Source of the DNA: Herpomyces periplanetae
Lineage: Eukaryota; Ascomycota; Laboulbeniomycetes; Herpomycetales; Herpomycetaceae
Reading direction: 5' to 3'
NCBI GenBank assembly: GCA_009733715.1
Contig: WMKJ01000091.1
Span: 1 to 51,974, forward strand
DNA: 51,974 bases
The first letter of the stretch is position 1, and each line of letters opens with the position of its first letter. The notes under the pieces were generated by a model. That model was not told where the DNA came from and searched no databases. It saw only the letters and a program-made list of their open reading frames with translations. Shown piece after piece: positions 48,337 to 51,974 of the stretch. The translations under genes and the position numbers were made by a program.

Positions 48337-51300
48337 TTAGCATTCTACTTTGCATATTTCAGGCTTTGTATGTATAATGAATTATATATTTAATTGCTGC
48401 TATGCTGCGTAAGTGTTCGGGGAAGAATCTTGGGGCATAATATTGAATTTTTAGTATTATAATTGGGGCTTCTCAGTTGCGGATTATGTTCTGCTATAAG
48501 TCCGAAGGCAATCTTATATACTTCAATTTTGAAGACTGATAACGAGTCTGCGACATTAAATCATTTTAAGGCTTTGAGCGCTACAGTGCTGACGAGTTAA
48601 TATAGGTTTGAGAAGAACCTTTGCAATAACCACATCACTGTGCAAAGCTGTCCTGGGTGCATCGCCGGTTTAAGCGTTGTGGGATATCTGAGGCCATATA
48701 TTCATGAGCCACTAGCGGTTATTGTATAATCATGCAATGAGATTTTTAGCGCTGGTAGTTTAATTGACAGATTACGTATTAGCCAATTAACCAACCTTAA
48801 CGCAGGGTTGGCACGCTGATAATTTAGGCTTATTTGGAAAGTACTTGAAGTAAATGTGATTTTTCCGCAAACACATCATGGTAGAAAGGTATTGGAGAAT
48901 AAAGTAATGGTGATTACCATAATTCAGCCTTAGTGTAGTAGCTTACATTCATCTCAGATCATGTACATATGGTTCCAAATGGTTTTCCTTGAGTTCGCAG
49001 ATGGCCCAGTTTGAGACCTACCATAAAATGTTTCAGTACTATGAGTAATTGGCGCATGCGTCAGGCTATGGTGATTCATACTGTAATCAATGGAAGGCTA
49101 TCGTATGACTACTTCCGTTTGACTGAAAAAACAAATTATGCTCAGTACGATATACCCGATTTCTCTCCGGAAATTTTTTGTTTAACTTCCAGGTTGTGTT
49201 GTAGTTTCATGGTGTCCGATCTGTGTCCTGAAAACCTACATTTTGAAAGTCGGAAAATTAAATCAGTTCAGAGATATTTTATTCCGATTGCCATGTGTCA
49301 ATAAAGTTGAACATAGATTCTGAAAGCTTTGCAGATATGTACACAAATTTTCTTTCGTTACCGAATTTTCATATACTTTATGCAGGTTTATCGAGTCTAG
49401 TCCAACAGGACATTTACTAAAGCATTGTGCTACAAATTAATCCAAAATAATTAATCCGCACAAAAACTTCAAAAACTCAGGTTAATGAATCTAATATTTT
49501 TGATTCTCTTACGAGAAGGTTTTCTTACGTTTTCGGTCGTTATCAGATTTCTAATACAGATTTTTAAATTTTCCTCCCATCGTAACATATGAAACGGAAC
49601 TGTTTTCCTTCTCTGATCCTCGTTTTCAAAAATATAATTTCTGTATACAAATTTAAGCATTCATTGCTCAACAGTATGAGAACTTTAGACCAGATCACTT
49701 CGTCTCATATTGCAACACCGCAACATTAAAAGAATTATTATGCCCCGAATAATCTCGTAATATTTGTACCCATCCGTAAACTAACCATACGTTAATAATG
49801 TCGTTTAGAAATAACTGGGGTATATAGCCAAATCTTTGATTTGGGAAAACAACGAGAAAATTTGTGTGAACTCAGCACGGCTCGTAAAAAAACTAAAACT
49901 GAGATTCGCTTATAGTTACAAGTTTAGGGCTTTCATTGTACCGGAGAGACATCGTTTTAAATGGACTTTAATCCATTTAGTTTAACAAATATTGTTGAGA
50001 GCTTCAACCACCAACCCGGAAAAAATTAGAACTTAATATTATATATGACGTAACTACATGATTCGTGGTTTAAGCTGGGATTTTAGAGCTATTAAAATGC
50101 CTTGCATTGTACAAATCAATGATCTGTACTAACGTGATGCACCTTTATCACTCTTGCAAGAAAACACACTGATATATTTTAAACAATTAAATGGACGCGA
50201 AATTATTCCAAAGTATATTTGGTTCAACATTATTTCAAGTTAATAATTATAGAATACATAGGGATGGGTATATTTAACTTTGTACATAAAGGGAGTTTAG
50301 AAATTATGGAACATTCCCTGATGAGATTTGGAATTAACTGCACCACCAGGCAGAATTTTTTTTTCAAGAATTTACTCTATTTCATTAACATTCCTATGAA
50401 AATAAGCGCATGAATATATATTATTTTAACATTTATAACCTACTTTGCTCATCTGGGTAAAGAGTTTATCAGTAAGTAAATTGTAAGCAATAGTTGCCTT
50501 ACGGACCTTTAAGTGAATGTCAGCACCTTGCATAAAACTCGGTATTTATTTCAATGATTTACTACTTAATAATGAAGTATAGAACCAAAACTTTTAACGG
50601 TCATCAGTAGATCGCAGATCAAATATTAGCTGATTAACTGTTAAACGATCTAGTGCATAATAATGTCAAATATTGTGCCAATCATCATGTGCTAGCTAAC
50701 CATTAGTTGGAAAGAGTTAGCTGTACAAAAGAAGGTTAACCAAACAAGGTATACACGCATTTCATTATACGACATTGATCAGTATAAAACAAGCCTACGA
50801 AAACTGAATAGCACAATCACACTAAAACATGATTGACCATCCCGAACGACATACAAAAGCGTAGATCATTCAGATGAGAAACAATTTCCTCAAGGATGAA
50901 AATTAATATTTGACGTTTCCTGCATTTCAGTCGTGTATTTACACTCATTTTCGACATATCTTGAACTTCCCCAGCTTGACTTGTCCATTAATCGGTTAGA
51001 TATGTTCGTATTTCCGTAATTGAAAACTTGGCTCAAAACCACTTTCCTTGAGTATCATCGTTACATAGCAACTCGCGTTAGCCATACACTGGTCATATGG
51101 TAAATGAACTAAGTTTTACATATTTATCTCGACTGCGAGGTTTATACTATTAAAGTATGAGTGCATATTGCTAAAATTATTTACTAACAAACTCCCCTTG
51201 CCATATTTGTCATAGTTCATGCGTATGTCAGGAGTGGATACTACGGTACTTACTAACTGGATTAATCGAGGTTGCATTTTGAATGGCTTGTATTGAAAAC

Positions 51301-51835
51301 GAATCTTCTACAGGTTGCGGATGCAAATTGTGAGGTACTTTAACGAAGGCTCGCACTATTCAAAGTTTAATTATTACGGTCATTAGTATATTCCTGAACT
51401 GTGCCCAAATATAGTTTTCAACATATACAACGTACGTAATAGCTAAAATTTAGTGCAAATTGCTATACTAGACGAAAGAGTTAAGGATTTGTCTCATGAT
51501 TCTCAAAGATGGATGTACATGGAACTGGGTACCATTGCCACTCAGCTGACTTAATTCTGACAATACCCGGATGATTGCTTTGCAACTAGGCTTTGGAGTA
51601 CCTTGAAATTTGTAATATACCAGCCTTAGTGTTGCGGTAATTGCGTGTAGTTTTCATTGGTTTATTTCCCTGCTTTTTACTGGTCACATGTGCCAAAATA
51701 TTAATTACAATCATCCATTAGTAAATTATTTTTTATTTCTTGATTGAGTGGTGTCTATTACAACTAAGGATTTAAACATTAAATTAACGCATCTTTAATT
51801 TTGTCAATATTCCGAATTTAATTTTTTGTGGAAAC
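48337..51835. other. intergenic, nothing supported
   Basis: AT-rich. A 97-codon frame at 49011-49304 (+) starts at TTG and matches nothing I know. Frames at 49469-49660 (-) and 50219-50413 (+) look like chance. The last few hundred bases are probably the promoter of the edge gene. Confidence 0.5.
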
Positions 51836-51974
51836 ATGGATCTGATTAAGAAGGCATTTTATGAAAGCTCCAACGACTTTCGCGTGAGTTTGGAACGACT
51901 ATTTTATTTGAAAATGTTCTTAACACAAAACTCAGCCATGCCTCATAACTTATATTGTAGCGGGCTACCCTTCA
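51836..51974 (+). CDS. 5' end of an unidentified gene, runs off the window
   Basis: ATG at 51836 opens a good coding stretch of 16 codons (MDLIKKAFYESSNDFR) ending exactly at a GTGAGT donor (51884). A 77-base candidate intron contains TCATAAC 13-19 bases before a TTGTAG acceptor at 51960. Exon 2 would start CGG GCT ACC CTT (RATL) in phase 0. The frame also stays open without splicing, so the intron is inferred. The protein is not identifiable from 20 residues. Confidence 0.4.
   Translation, partial: MDLIKKAFYESSNDFRVSLERLFYLKMFLTQNSAMPHNLYCSGLPF

Noticed and set aside
49011-49304. 97-codon frame downstream of CWC25 as its missing tail
   Set aside because: It lacks the Arg/Lys/Glu-rich character of Cwc25 tails, is nearly 700 bases away and has no splice evidence.
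1-51974. CRISPR arrays, rRNA operons, tRNA genes
   Set aside because: No regularly spaced repeats and no tRNA-like T-arm with a matching acceptor stem were seen; CRISPR is not expected in a fungal nuclear genome.

Overview
The window looks like nuclear DNA of a filamentous ascomycete (Pezizomycotina). Five recognisable single-copy genes have short introns (46-107 bases) with fungal-type branch sites and AT-rich codon use. The HIR1, ERG4, RPT4 and CWC25 reading frames match filamentous-fungal forms. Genes are sparse: about nine tenths of the window is AT-rich intergenic DNA full of old, decayed repeats, as in TE-inflated biotrophs. I cannot fix the order. A powdery-mildew-like lifestyle is possible, but the intact ERG4 argues mildly against Erysiphales.

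Layout. 2418-3507 (+): a 307-aa P-loop GTPase-like protein of the type normally fused to a RasGEF, here without one. 5095-8489 (-): HIR1, six exons, histone H3-H4 chaperone subunit, convergent with the GTPase. 8490-15552: intergenic, including a repeat copy at about 9.9-12.1 kb. 15553-17051 (-): ERG4, four exons, last step of ergosterol synthesis, ending in a 12-base exon. 17.1-39.1 kb: a 22-kb stretch with no intact gene. It holds fragments of a Ty1/copia-like element in both orientations, a second repeat family, a decayed LINE reverse transcriptase (33.5-34.1 kb), a GC-richer broken coding-like block (34.3-35.3 kb) and one 100-N scaffold gap. 39094-40427 (-): RPT4, four exons, 26S proteasome ATPase. 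40.4-47.9 kb: intergenic with further repeat and LINE fragments. 47863-48336 (+): a short CWC25 splicing factor. 51836-51974 (+): probable first exon, intron and start of exon 2 of a gene running off the edge.

The genes do not form a pathway or cluster: chromatin assembly, sterol synthesis, proteolysis and splicing are unrelated housekeeping jobs in separate islands. I found no CRISPR array, rRNA, convincing tRNA or biosynthetic cluster. The most notable observations are structural. The scaffold gap is flanked by the same 99 bases on both sides (probably an assembly artefact). A ~670-base repeat core is almost identical between two copies whose flanks are strongly diverged. Others are the RasGEF-less GTPase and the tiny terminal ERG4 exon. 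I found no convincing undescribed biological system.
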